Origin: Streptomyces cellulosae
GTDB taxonomy: Bacteria; Actinomycetota; Actinomycetes; Streptomycetales; Streptomycetaceae
Assembly (NCBI RefSeq): GCF_000721105.1
Contig: NZ_JOEV01000024.1
Coordinates: 106,591-170,590 of the forward strand
Length of the DNA stretch: 64,000 nt
Direction of reading: 5' to 3'
Shown: piece after piece, positions 47,827 to 56,260 of the stretch
Numbering within the stretch: position 1 is the stretch's first letter
Layout of the letters: every line of letters starts with the position of its first letter
Position numbers and translations under genes: made by a program
Notes under the pieces: generated by a model
Databases searched by the model: none
What the model was told of the DNA's origin: nothing
Seen by the model: the letters and a program-made list of their open reading frames with translations, nothing else

Positions 47827-48821
47827 ACCGGCTGGGCCGCAGCGGCGTCGAGGTCAGCGCGCTGTCCTTCGGCGCCGCCGGCATCGGCAACCTCTACGCC
47901 GAGCTCGGCGACGAGCAGGTCCGGGCGACCGTCGAGGCCGCCTGGGCCGTGGGCATGCGGTACTTCGACACCGCGCCGCACTACGGACTCGGCCTGTCCG
48001 AACGCCGCCTCGGCAGCGCCCTGCGCGAGCGTCCGCGCTCGGCGTACACGGTCTCCACCAAGGTGGGACGCCTCCTGGAGCCCACCGACGGCGGCGGCGA
48101 CGACCTCGCGAACGGCTTCGCGGTGCCCGCGACGCACCGCCGCGTGTGGGACTTCAGCGCCGACGGCGTACGCCGCGGCCTGGAGGCCAGCCTCGAACGG
48201 CTCGGCCTCGACCGGGTCGACGTCGTCTACCTCCACGACCCCGACGACCACGCCGAACAGGCCTTCCACGAGGGCTATCCCGCGCTGGAGAAGCTTCGCT
48301 CGCAGGGCCTGGTCCGCGCGATCGGCGCGGGCATGAACCAGGCCGAGATGCTCACCCGCTTCGTCCGTGACACCGACGTCGACGTGGTGCTGTGCGCCGG
48401 CCGGTACACGCTCCTGGACCAACGGGCTCTCGCCGAACTCCTGCCGGCGGCGCGGGAACGCGGCACGTCCGTCGTCATCGGCGGCGCCTTCAACTCCGGT
48501 CTCCTGGCGGATCCGAAGCCGGGAGCGACGTACAACTACGCCGAGGCGCCGGCCGAGCTGCTGGACCGCGCCCTGCGCCTGAAGGCCGTCGCCGACCGCC
48601 ACGGCACCACCCTGCGCGCCGCCGCCCTGGCCTTCTGCGCCGCCCACCCGGCGGTCGCGAGCGTCCTGGTCGGCGTCCGCTCGGCGGCCGAAGTCCACGA
48701 CTGCGCCGACCAGTTCGCCGCGACCGTCCCCGCCGCCTTCTGGCAGGAGCTGCGCGACACCGGCCTGCTGCCCGCCGACGCCCCCGTCCCCGCCGAGAAG
48801 CCCTCGCAGGAGCCGTCATGA
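47823..48821 (+). CDS. Aldo/keto reductase, probably L-fucose (D-threo-aldose) dehydrogenase
   Basis: A 332-residue aldo/keto reductase barrel. The N-terminal LGRSGVEVSALSFGAAGIGN start, Asp and Tyr of the tetrad in FDTAPHYGLGLSERRLG, Lys in STKVGRLL and His in VVYLHDPDDH are all present. Pyridine-nucleotide L-fucose dehydrogenases of this family turn L-fucose into L-fucono-1,5-lactone, the first pathway step. GTG 47823 overlaps the previous stop (GTGA), in keeping with the other junctions of this operon. The mutarotase gene overlaps its stop in the same way. Confidence 0.85.
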   Translation: MNRLGRSGVEVSALSFGAAGIGNLYAELGDEQVRATVEAAWAVGMRYFDTAPHYGLGLSERRLGSALRERPRSAYTVSTKVGRLLEPTDGGGDDLANGFAVPATHRRVWDFSADGVRRGLEASLERLGLDRVDVVYLHDPDDHAEQAFHEGYPALEKLRSQGLVRAIGAGMNQAEMLTRFVRDTDVDVVLCAGRYTLLDQRALAELLPAARERGTSVVIGGAFNSGLLADPKPGATYNYAEAPAELLDRALRLKAVADRHGTTLRAAALAFCAAHPAVASVLVGVRSAAEVHDCADQFAATVPAAFWQELRDTGLLPADAPVPAEKPSQEPS

Positions 48822-49132
48822 GAGTCGCCCTGCACACCAAGGTCCGCGCCGACCGCGTCACCGAGTACGAGGCCGCCCACCGCGAGGTCCCGGCCGAGCT
48901 CACCGACGCGATCCGCGCCGCCGGCGCCACCTCCTGGACGATCTGGCGCAGCGGCACCGACCTCTTCCACGTCCTGGAGTGCGAGGACTACGCCCGTCTC
49001 CTCGCCGAGCTGGAGAAGCTCCCGGTCAACGTGGCCTGGCAGGCCCGTATGGGCGAGCTGCTGGACGTGGCGCACGACTACTCCAGTGAGGGATCGGACG
49101 CCGGCCTGCCCGTCGTATGGGAGCTGCCGTGA
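48818..49132 (+). CDS. L-rhamnose/L-fucose mutarotase family protein
   Basis: A 104-residue protein of the RhaM (DUF718) family. It interconverts the anomers of a 6-deoxy-hexose so that the dehydrogenase receives its preferred form. The conserved EYEAAHREVPAELTDAI helix with His, and the FHVLECEDYARLL strand-helix, are visible. The start ATG 48818 overlaps the preceding TGA, and the stop overlaps the lactonase GTG. In this operon fucose is a more likely substrate than rhamnose. Confidence 0.85.
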   Translation: MRVALHTKVRADRVTEYEAAHREVPAELTDAIRAAGATSWTIWRSGTDLFHVLECEDYARLLAELEKLPVNVAWQARMGELLDVAHDYSSEGSDAGLPVVWELP

Positions 49133-49953
49133 CCGTGGACGCGCACCACCACGTGTGGGACCTGTCCGTACGGGACCAGGACTGGATCGCCGAGGGCAGT
49201 CCGATCCGGCGCGACTTCACGGTGGCGGACCTGGCACCCGAGGCGCACGCGGCCGGAGTCGACCGTACCGTCCTGGTCCAGACGATCACGGTGCCCGAGG
49301 AGACCCCGGAGTTCCTCGCCCTCGCGGCCGCCCACGACCTGATCGCGGGCGTCGTCGGCTGGACCGACCTCACCCGCCCCGACGTCGCCGACGAACTGGC
49401 CCGGCTGCGGGAACTGCCGGGCGGGCAGTACCTCAAGGGCATCCGGCACCAGGTCCAGGGCGAGCCGGATCCTCAGTGGCTGCTGCGGGCTGACGTACGG
49501 CGCGGTCTGGCCGCCGTGGCCGACGCGGGGCTCGTCTACGACCTGGTCGTGCTGCCCCACCAGCTTTCGGCCTGCGCCAAGGCGGCGGCGGACCACCCGG
49601 ACCTCACCTTCGTCCTGGACCACCTGGGCAAACCGCCCATCGCGTCCGGTGCGCGAGAACCCTGGGCCACGGCCGTCCGCACCCTCGCCGACCGACCCAA
49701 CACCGTCTGCAAACTCTCCGGCATGGTCACCGAGGCGGACCCCGGTTCCTGGACCGTCGACGACCTGCGCCCGTACGCGGAGGTGGTGCTGGACGCCTTC
49801 GGCCCCGACCGGCTGATGTTCGGCTCGGACTGGCCGGTGTGCACCCTCGCCGCGACCTACACCGAAGTGCTGGACGCGGCCCACGAGCTGACCGCCCCCG
49901 CCGACCGCATCCAGATCTTCGAAACCACCGCGACCCGCGTCTACGACCTCTGA
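49129..49953 (+). CDS. Amidohydrolase-2 family lactonase, probably L-fucono-1,5-lactonase
   Basis: A 274-residue TIM-barrel hydrolase. The metal-binding DAHHHVWD opens the protein; KGIRHQVQGE, FVLDHLGKPPI and MFGSDWPVC supply the remaining conserved His and Asp residues. It opens L-fucono-1,5-lactone to L-fuconate for the dehydratase. GTG 49129 is preferred to ATG 49117 because it makes the same four-base overlap seen at the other junctions and follows GGGAG at 5 bases. Its last codons and stop lie inside the first unit of a 34-bp tandem repeat. Confidence 0.85.
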   Translation: MTVDAHHHVWDLSVRDQDWIAEGSPIRRDFTVADLAPEAHAAGVDRTVLVQTITVPEETPEFLALAAAHDLIAGVVGWTDLTRPDVADELARLRELPGGQYLKGIRHQVQGEPDPQWLLRADVRRGLAAVADAGLVYDLVVLPHQLSACAKAAADHPDLTFVLDHLGKPPIASGAREPWATAVRTLADRPNTVCKLSGMVTEADPGSWTVDDLRPYAEVVLDAFGPDRLMFGSDWPVCTLAATYTEVLDAAHELTAPADRIQIFETTATRVYDL

Positions 49954-50090
49954 GCCGCTCGCCGCGAGCCGGGTCTGCGACTTCTGGGCCGCTCGCCGCG
50001 AGCCGGGTCTGCGACTTCTGGGCCGCTCGCCGCGAGCCGGGTCTGCGACTTGTGGGCCGCTCGCCGGCACCCGCGTCTACGACCTCTGAG
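49931..50090. repeat. 34-bp tandem repeat joining two convergent genes
   Basis: Units start at 49931, 49965, 49999, 50033 and 50067. Units 2 and 3 are identical and unit 4 differs from them at one base. Unit 1 contains the lactonase stop; its TGA reads TGG in units 2-4 and returns as TGA in unit 5, whose bases 50069-50090 match unit 1 exactly. Unit 5 also contains the stop of the convergent minus-strand gene. Unit junctions carry GCTCG-CCG-CGAGC, a short inverted repeat. The period is not a multiple of three. It looks like expansion from the gene's 3' end. Confidence 0.85.
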
Positions 50091-51504
50091 AGACCCCCGT
50101 CAGCCGCGTCGGCGGCAGATACTCGCGCACATACGTCCGCTCCCAGCAGGCCCCCGTCTCCCGCAGCTCGCGCCAGGTCGTGTAGCGGTAGCGGAAGAGG
50201 CGGGCGCGGATGTAGCGGGGTGGGGTGTCGGGTGGGAAGGGGGAGCGGCGCAGCAGCTTCAGGGTGTCGCGGTCGTTCTCCAGCAGGCGTTCCACCAGGG
50301 CGCTGAACCAGGTCCCGGCGTACGCGGGGGAGAGCGCGGCGAACCACATCATCCAGTCGAGCCGCAGATGGTACGGGGCGAACTGGCGCGGCCAGCGCCG
50401 GGGATCGCCCGGTTTGCCCTTGAACTCGTACTCCCGCCAGCCGGAGTCCTCGTGCGGTACGTCGTCGTCCGTGCCCTCGACGACCACCTCGTAGCGGATC
50501 CGGCTGACGCTGCCGAACGCCCCGTAGGTGTTGACCAGATGGAGGGGATCGAAGGAGCGGTTCATGATCTGGCGGCGGGAGATCATGTTGCGGACCGGCT
50601 GACAGCTCAGGCCGGCGAGCAGGACGGCGACCGCGAGGACCACCACCTCGTACCACAGGGGTACCGGCCCCGGGCCCGGTGACGGCGGATCGCCCGGGAA
50701 CTCCACGGCCGACAGGGCCAGCACGATGGTGATCCAGTTCAGCCAGGAGAAGTTGCCCGACAGCACCAGCCACAGCTGGGTGAGGATCATCAGCGAGGCC
50801 GCCGCCGTGGCGATCGGCTGCGGGGTGAACAGAAGGACGGGCACGGCGAGTTGGGTGACATGGTTGGCGGCCACCTCCACCCGGTGCAGGGGTTTGGGCA
50901 GGCGGTGGAAGAACCAGCTCAGCGGGCCCGGCATGGGCTGCGTCTCATGGTGATGGTCCAGACAGGTGAGCTTCCGCCAGCACTCGTCGCCGCGCATCTT
51001 GATCAGCCCGGCGCCGAACTCGACCCGGAACAGGATCCAGCGCAGCAGGAACAGCACCAGGACCGGCGGCGCCACCTCGTCGTTGCCGAGGAACACGGCG
51101 AGGAATCCGACCTCCAGGAGCAGGGATTCCCAGCCGAAGCCGTACCAGGTCTGGCCGACATTCACGATCGACAGGTACAGCGCCCACGGGACGAACCAGA
51201 GCAGCATCGCGGCGCCGAGGGGGAGCCGGGAGTCGAGGCCCGCGAGCAGCGCCGCCGACACCGCGCAGCCCGTCCAGGCACAGGCCGCGAAGAAGCGGTC
51301 CGAGTAGTGCAGGTGGAAGAGGCTCGGGGCCCGCCGGAACGGCACCCGCTCGGTGAACCGGGGCACCGGCAGCATGCCGCGCTCACCCATCAGCGCCCGG
51401 AACTGCAGGGCCGCCGTCAGGAACGCCACGAGGTACACGGCCGCCAGAGCCCGCTGGAAGACCAGCCGGCTCATCCAGTACTCGGGTGCGGTGAACCAGT
51501 CCAC
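50077..51504 (-). CDS. Lipase maturation factor family membrane protein
   Basis: A 475-residue polytopic membrane protein of the LMF1 family, which in animals helps secreted lipases fold in the ER; the bacterial role is unknown. The N-terminal SRLVFQRALAAVYLVAFLTAALQFRAL segment, NVGQTWYGFGWESLLLEVG and RVEFGAGLIKMRGDECWR are family signatures. Six or more membrane segments occupy the first 320 residues. A soluble C-terminal domain with WREYEFKGKPGD and the DWMMWFA motif follows. GTG 51504 has AGGAG 9 bases upstream. The C-terminal SQRS and stop lie in the last unit of the tandem repeat. Confidence 0.85.
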   Translation of the reverse strand: MDWFTAPEYWMSRLVFQRALAAVYLVAFLTAALQFRALMGERGMLPVPRFTERVPFRRAPSLFHLHYSDRFFAACAWTGCAVSAALLAGLDSRLPLGAAMLLWFVPWALYLSIVNVGQTWYGFGWESLLLEVGFLAVFLGNDEVAPPVLVLFLLRWILFRVEFGAGLIKMRGDECWRKLTCLDHHHETQPMPGPLSWFFHRLPKPLHRVEVAANHVTQLAVPVLLFTPQPIATAAASLMILTQLWLVLSGNFSWLNWITIVLALSAVEFPGDPPSPGPGPVPLWYEVVVLAVAVLLAGLSCQPVRNMISRRQIMNRSFDPLHLVNTYGAFGSVSRIRYEVVVEGTDDDVPHEDSGWREYEFKGKPGDPRRWPRQFAPYHLRLDWMMWFAALSPAYAGTWFSALVERLLENDRDTLKLLRRSPFPPDTPPRYIRARLFRYRYTTWRELRETGACWERTYVREYLPPTRLTGVSQRS

Positions 51505-51729
51505 GGCTGTGGGCTCCTGTCTCCGTTCTCTCGCCGAACACGCTCGCGCCCGGCCCCTGTGTGACTCTCCGTGTACCTCGCCTCTGGTTGTGTAACCCGA
51601 GTGAGTGAAGCGGACCATAGTGGCGATATGTCCGCCCCGCGACCCCCTCGACAGCTGACGGCCCGCCCCGGGCACACAAAACCTGTCAGCCCGGTCGAAG
51701 AATCAGACAAATCCTGGCAAGGTAGCCCC

Positions 51730-53823
51730 ATGGTTGATCGGGGAGCGAGCGCCCTGTCACTCCCGGACGACTGGCCCGCCCACCCGGATCCGATCCTGGC
51801 GCTCAACCGCATGGGCAGCTTCGACTGGGACCTGGACACCGGGCTGTTCCACATGGACGCCCAGGCCCATGAGGTCTTCGACCTGAGCCCCGACGAATAC
51901 GACGGCTACCCGTCGTCCCTGTCGGTCCGGGTCCCGCGCGCGGAGGGCCACCGGCTCGACGCCCTGATCGCGCAGGCGATGAAGGACGGCAGCGAGAACT
52001 ACGGCGCCTACTTCCGGCTGCGCTGCCGCGACGGCTCCCTGCGCTGGACCCACACCCAGGGCTACATCCGGCGTGACGAGACGGGCCGCCCGCGCCGTAT
52101 CGTCGGCATCCTCCGCGACGCCACCCGTGAGCTCGGCGAGCTCGACGCCCGCCAGGAGCAGGCCGCCCAGGACGAGGCCCGGCGCCGCCAGACGAACGTC
52201 GTGCAGCTCACCACCGCCGCCCTCGCCCACGCCCGCACGGTCGACGACGTGATCGACGTCCTCAAGAACACCCACGGCCTCACCCACCTCGGCGCGACCA
52301 GCCTGGTCGTGGGGCTGGTCGAGGCCGGGCGGATCCGGCTGATCGCCGAAGGCCCCGCGGGCAGTCTCGTGCCCGGCGCGCGCGTCACCAGGATCGACGA
52401 GCCGTACCCGATGAGCGAGGTCGTGCGCACCCTCAGCCCTCGCTTCATCGAGTCGCCGGAGGAGTTCGCCGAGCGGTATCCGCTGCTGTGGCCGCACATC
52501 ACCGGCCTGCACATCACCTCCGCCGCCTATCTGCCGCTCATCGCCGAGGCCCGCCCGATCGGGGCCATGGGCCTGCTCTACGGCGACCGGCGCGGCTTCT
52601 CGTCCGAGGATCGCAACGTCCTGATCGCCCTCGGCAGCAGCATCGCGCAGAGCCTCATGCGGGCGATGCTCTACGAGCAGGACAAGGACCTCGCCACCGG
52701 CCTCCAGCAGGCCATGCTGCCGCGCACCATCCCCAGCGTCCCCGGAGCCGATGTCGCCGTCCGCTACCGCTCCGCCTCCCTGGGCCGGGACATCGGCGGC
52801 GACTGGTACGACCTGATCCCGCTCCCTGGGGGTGCCCCCTCTGGGGGAGGCCGGGTCGGGGCCGTCATCGGTGACGTCCAGGGCCACGACACCCACGCCG
52901 CCGCCGTCATGGGCCAGCTGCGGATCGTCCTGCGGGCCTACGCCGCCGAGGGCCACACTCCGGCCGCCGTGATGGCCCGGGCCTCCGTCTTCCTCCACGA
53001 ACTCGACACCGACCGCTTCGCCACCTGCCTGTACGCGGAGGCCGACCTGTCGACCGGAGTGGTCCAGGTGGTCCGGGCCGGCCATATCGACCCGCTGATC
53101 CGGCGGCCCGACGGCAGCTGCCGCCGGCTGTCCGTCGAGGGCGGCCTCCCGCTCGGCCTGTCCGCCGAGTTCGGGCGCCTGGCCTACCCGGTCGCCACTC
53201 TCGAACTCGACCCGGGCGACACCCTGGTGCTGTGCACCGACGGCCTGGTCGAACAGCCCGGCGCCGACCTCGACGACGGCATGCGCACTCTCACGGCCAT
53301 GATCGCCACCGGCCCGGACGACGTGCGCGACCTCGCCGACCGGCTCATCGACGTGGCCGAGGAACGCGGCGGCGACGACGACGTGGCCCTGCTCCTGCTG
53401 CGCCGCCGCGGCCTGGACGCCCCGCGGTCCGGCGGCCGGCTCCGGCAGCACGTGGCATCCGGCGACCCCGAGGCCCTCGCCGAGGCCCGGCACATGATCC
53501 GCGCCGCGGTCGGCGCCTGGGGCGCCCACCCTCTCTCCGACGAGATCGAACTGGTCGCCGACGAACTGATCACCAACGCCCTGATGCACACCGAGGGCCC
53601 CGCGATCGTCACGGTCAGGGCCCTCACCGGCAGCGACCGCCGGATACGCGTCGAGGTCGAGGACTCCTCCAGCGCCCTGCCCCGCCGCCGCGAGGCGGGC
53701 GAGTCGCACGTCTCCGGCCGGGGCCTGCTCCTCGTCGACCAGCTCGCCGACGTGTGGGGCGTGGAGGCGCGGGGCGGCGGCAAAGTCGTGTGGTCCGAGT
53801 TCGTCGTACCGGAGCGGAGCTGA
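51730..53823 (+). CDS. PAS-GAF-SpoIIE phosphatase with C-terminal HATPase anti-sigma-like kinase domain
   Basis: A 697-residue cytoplasmic signalling protein. A PAS domain lies at about 20-145 (FRLRCRDGSLRWTHTQGYI), a GAF domain at about 170-320, a PPM/SpoIIE phosphatase at about 335-550 (RDIGGDWYDL, GDVQGHDTHAAAVMGQL, LCTDGLVE and GGDDDVALLLL with the metal-binding Asp residues) and an RsbW-like HATPase at about 575-695 (VADELITNALMHT and GRGLLLVDQLA). It would both phosphorylate and dephosphorylate anti-anti-sigma-type partners, a common Streptomyces arrangement. ATG 51730 follows AAGG; earlier in-frame ATGs exist at 51571 and 51628. No partner gene is adjacent. Confidence 0.85.
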   Translation: MVDRGASALSLPDDWPAHPDPILALNRMGSFDWDLDTGLFHMDAQAHEVFDLSPDEYDGYPSSLSVRVPRAEGHRLDALIAQAMKDGSENYGAYFRLRCRDGSLRWTHTQGYIRRDETGRPRRIVGILRDATRELGELDARQEQAAQDEARRRQTNVVQLTTAALAHARTVDDVIDVLKNTHGLTHLGATSLVVGLVEAGRIRLIAEGPAGSLVPGARVTRIDEPYPMSEVVRTLSPRFIESPEEFAERYPLLWPHITGLHITSAAYLPLIAEARPIGAMGLLYGDRRGFSSEDRNVLIALGSSIAQSLMRAMLYEQDKDLATGLQQAMLPRTIPSVPGADVAVRYRSASLGRDIGGDWYDLIPLPGGAPSGGGRVGAVIGDVQGHDTHAAAVMGQLRIVLRAYAAEGHTPAAVMARASVFLHELDTDRFATCLYAEADLSTGVVQVVRAGHIDPLIRRPDGSCRRLSVEGGLPLGLSAEFGRLAYPVATLELDPGDTLVLCTDGLVEQPGADLDDGMRTLTAMIATGPDDVRDLADRLIDVAEERGGDDDVALLLLRRRGLDAPRSGGRLRQHVASGDPEALAEARHMIRAAVGAWGAHPLSDEIELVADELITNALMHTEGPAIVTVRALTGSDRRIRVEVEDSSSALPRRREAGESHVSGRGLLLVDQLADVWGVEARGGGKVVWSEFVVPERS

Positions 53824-53894
53824 GGGCCGCCGAACCGAGCGGTAGTGAACTGTACTGAGCTGAGCAGTCCGGCCTCCGGTGGCACTCTGGACCC

Positions 53895-54758
53895 ATGCCG
53901 GAACTCCCCGAGGTCGAAGCGCTCAAGGACTTCCTCACCGAGAACCTCGTCGGACACGAGATCGTCCGGGTGCTGCCCGTCGCGATCAGCGTCCTGAAGA
54001 CGTACGACCCTCCGCTCACCGCCGTCGAGGGCCGCGAGGTCACCGCCGTGCACCGGCACGGCAAGTTCCTCGACCTCGAAACGCAAGGCGGCCCGCACGT
54101 CGTGACCCACCTGGCCCGCGCGGGATGGCTGCACTGGAAGGACAAGCTCCCGGACGGCCCGCCCCGCCCCGGCAAGGGCCCCTTGGCCCTGCGCGTCGCC
54201 CTGGAGACCGGCGCCGGCTTCGACCTGACCGAGGCGGGCACCCAGAAACGCCTCGCGGTGTACGTCGTACGGGATCCGCAGGAGATCCCCGGCGTGGCCC
54301 GCCTGGGCCCCGACCCGCTCGCCGACGACTTCGACGAGGCCCGCCTCGCCACCCTCCTGAAGGGCGAGCGCCGCCAGATCAAGGGCGCGCTGCGCGACCA
54401 GAGCCTGATCGCGGGTGTCGGCAACGCGTACAGCGACGAGATCCTGCACGCCGCGAAGATGTCCCCCTTCAAACCGACCTCCTCGCTCACCCCGGAGGAG
54501 ACCACGAGGCTGTACGAGGCCCTGCGCGCCACCCTCACCGGGGCGATCGAACGCTCCCGCGGGGTGGCGGCCGGCCGCCTGAAGTCCGAGAAGAAGAGCG
54601 GCCTGCGCGTCCACGGCCGGACCGGCGAACCCTGCCCGGTGTGCGGTGACACCATCCGCGAGGTCTCCTTCAGCGACTCCTCGCTCCAGTACTGCCCGAC
54701 CTGCCAGACCGGCGGCAAGCCCCTCGCCGACCGCAGGCTGTCCCGGCTGCTGAAGTAG
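53895..54758 (+). CDS. Fpg/Nei family DNA glycosylase
   Basis: A 287-residue base-excision repair glycosylase/AP lyase. Pro2 and Glu3 (MPELPEVEAL) form the active site. HRHGKFLDL, GVGNAYSDEILHAA (the helix-two-turn-helix) and the C-terminal zinc finger (CPVCG then CPTCQTGG) are intact. It is longer and more diverged than the canonical MutM of Streptomyces, so 8-oxoguanine may not be its main substrate. The gene is convergent with the anti-sigma factor gene, 29 bases apart. Confidence 0.9.
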   Translation: MPELPEVEALKDFLTENLVGHEIVRVLPVAISVLKTYDPPLTAVEGREVTAVHRHGKFLDLETQGGPHVVTHLARAGWLHWKDKLPDGPPRPGKGPLALRVALETGAGFDLTEAGTQKRLAVYVVRDPQEIPGVARLGPDPLADDFDEARLATLLKGERRQIKGALRDQSLIAGVGNAYSDEILHAAKMSPFKPTSSLTPEETTRLYEALRATLTGAIERSRGVAAGRLKSEKKSGLRVHGRTGEPCPVCGDTIREVSFSDSSLQYCPTCQTGGKPLADRRLSRLLK

Positions 54759-54787
54759 CCCCGCCCCTGAGCGGCACCGAGGGGAGG

Positions 54788-55447
54788 TCAGGAGGGCTTG
54801 AGGGTCACCAGGTGCTCACCGGCGCTGGTGCGGACCTCGTAGTGGTCGATCTGGTCCGTGTGCCGGGTCGAGCCGCCGTGCATGGTGTTCGGCCGGGCAT
54901 CGTGCCGGGGCACGTTCCAGCTGGTGACGGTCTCCTCCGTGCCGTCCACGCCGACGGCGATCAGCCGGCAGGAGCGGGGACCGGCCCCGTCCTTGACGGT
55001 GATCTCGACATCACTGCCCCAGGCCTCGTCCTCGGTGGTCAGCTGCGCCCACACACCCGACAACTCGTCGGTCGCGGTCACCCGCACGTCCTGGGGCGCC
55101 GAGTCGGCGCCCTTCGCCAGCATCGTGATCCCGGGCCCGGCCACCGCGAACACCACCGCCGCGGCCACCACGTACAACAGCCGCCGACGCCGCGCCCGGT
55201 GCCGCGTGGCGACCTCGCCGAGCAGCCGGTCCAGCAGCCGCGGCCCCGGCTGCGCCATGGGGTGCACGACCCGGGGGGTGGCCCGCCGGTACAGCATCAT
55301 CTGCCGGGTCACGGGCCCGAACTCGGTCACGTGTGCCGCACAGCGGGGGCACTCCATGAGGTGGTCCTCGAAGCGGAAGGCCTCCGCCTCGTCCAGCACG
55401 CCGAGCGCGTACGCGCCGACGTCGCGATGCCTCTCCAGGGACCTCAT
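54788..55447 (-). CDS. Zinc-containing anti-sigma factor (ZAS), membrane-anchored
   Basis: A 219-residue protein. The N-terminal zinc-finger motif H-x3-C-x2-C is present as His29, Cys33 and Cys36 (DHLMECPRC), with an upstream His in LERHRDVGAYALG, as in RsrA-like proteins. One membrane segment (about 89-110) separates it from an extracytoplasmic domain of 110 residues. It would sequester the ECF sigma factor encoded 0.8 kb upstream on the same strand and release it in response to an envelope signal. It starts at ATG 55447. An inverted repeat, GGGTGGG/CCCACCC, lies about 35 bases upstream of the start. Confidence 0.9.
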   Translation of the reverse strand: MRSLERHRDVGAYALGVLDEAEAFRFEDHLMECPRCAAHVTEFGPVTRQMMLYRRATPRVVHPMAQPGPRLLDRLLGEVATRHRARRRRLLYVVAAAVVFAVAGPGITMLAKGADSAPQDVRVTATDELSGVWAQLTTEDEAWGSDVEITVKDGAGPRSCRLIAVGVDGTEETVTSWNVPRHDARPNTMHGGSTRHTDQIDHYEVRTSAGEHLVTLKPS

Positions 55448-55607
55448 GCCGAATCCTCGTGCCGTTGGGTGCGGGTGGGGTTACTCGTTGCTCCCACCCG
55501 TACGCACCAACCAGCCGAATCACTCAAGCCGCACACCGAATCGTAACCAAGGGATTCGGAGCGACCCGAGCCGAGGATTGGTCCAAGGCGAAACGAATCC
55601 AAAGAAT

Positions 55608-56123
55608 CTAGAAGAGGTGGATGGCCAGGTGCCCCAAGGGCAATCCCAGCTGCCAGGCCGGCGTCCACACCTTGGGTCCGTCGTCCTCGCCGACCACCGC
55701 ACCGCCGCCCGGCACCGCGTTCAGATCGGGCGCGAGCAGCTCGGTCTCCTCCAGCCAGCGCCACGCCGCCTGCGCCAGCTCCAGATCGGGCCACGGGCCG
55801 TCGGCCGGGGCCGCCTCGGCGGTGAGCGCGGCCATCCGCTCGCACACCCAGTCCTGCCACGGCTGGTCGTACGCCGTCAGCGACAGCCAGTTCTCCAACT
55901 GGGAGACCACCTGGATACCGGACAGCTCACCGTCGGTGTCGGACAGGTAGATGGTCAGCGCCAGCGCGTCCCGTCCGGCACGGAACTCGAACGACGTCGG
56001 TGGCATCAGATCACCGGACCGTAGCAGCTCGTCGGCGATGTACTCGGCGTACAGCCAGGCCATGGGGACGGTCAGTTCCCCGCCGCCGCCCCCGTCCGTG
56101 CTCTCTTGACCTCTGTGCAGCAT
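55608..56123 (-). CDS. Hypothetical acidic protein between sigma and anti-sigma genes, 171 aa
   Basis: ATG 56123 is preceded by a purine-rich GGAAGGG, so it is preferred over an in-frame start 87 bases earlier. The protein is acidic and Trp-rich (WLYAEYIADELL, ENWLSLT, QPWQDWVCERM, AAWRWLEE) with no signal or membrane segment. It is soluble and probably folded. I do not recognise a family. Its place between the ECF sigma and the anti-sigma genes on the same strand suggests it belongs to the same regulon or modulates that pair. Confidence 0.7.
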   Translation of the reverse strand: MLHRGQESTDGGGGGELTVPMAWLYAEYIADELLRSGDLMPPTSFEFRAGRDALALTIYLSDTDGELSGIQVVSQLENWLSLTAYDQPWQDWVCERMAALTAEAAPADGPWPDLELAQAAWRWLEETELLAPDLNAVPGGGAVVGEDDGPKVWTPAWQLGLPLGHLAIHLF

Positions 56124-56260
56124 CCCTTCCTGCCTTCCTCCGGTTGCGTGCGCGTCGCCCGTCGCCGGGTCCTCAGTCCGGAACACGGATGAGGACAGCC
56201 GATTACTCAACCGGGGTCAGCGGCAAGGCGCTTTACGGAGGCTTGACTCAGCCATTGGTT

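Noticed and set aside
49931..50090. CRISPR-like array
   Set aside because: The 34-bp units are contiguous with no spacers and derive from coding sequence; no cas genes are nearby.
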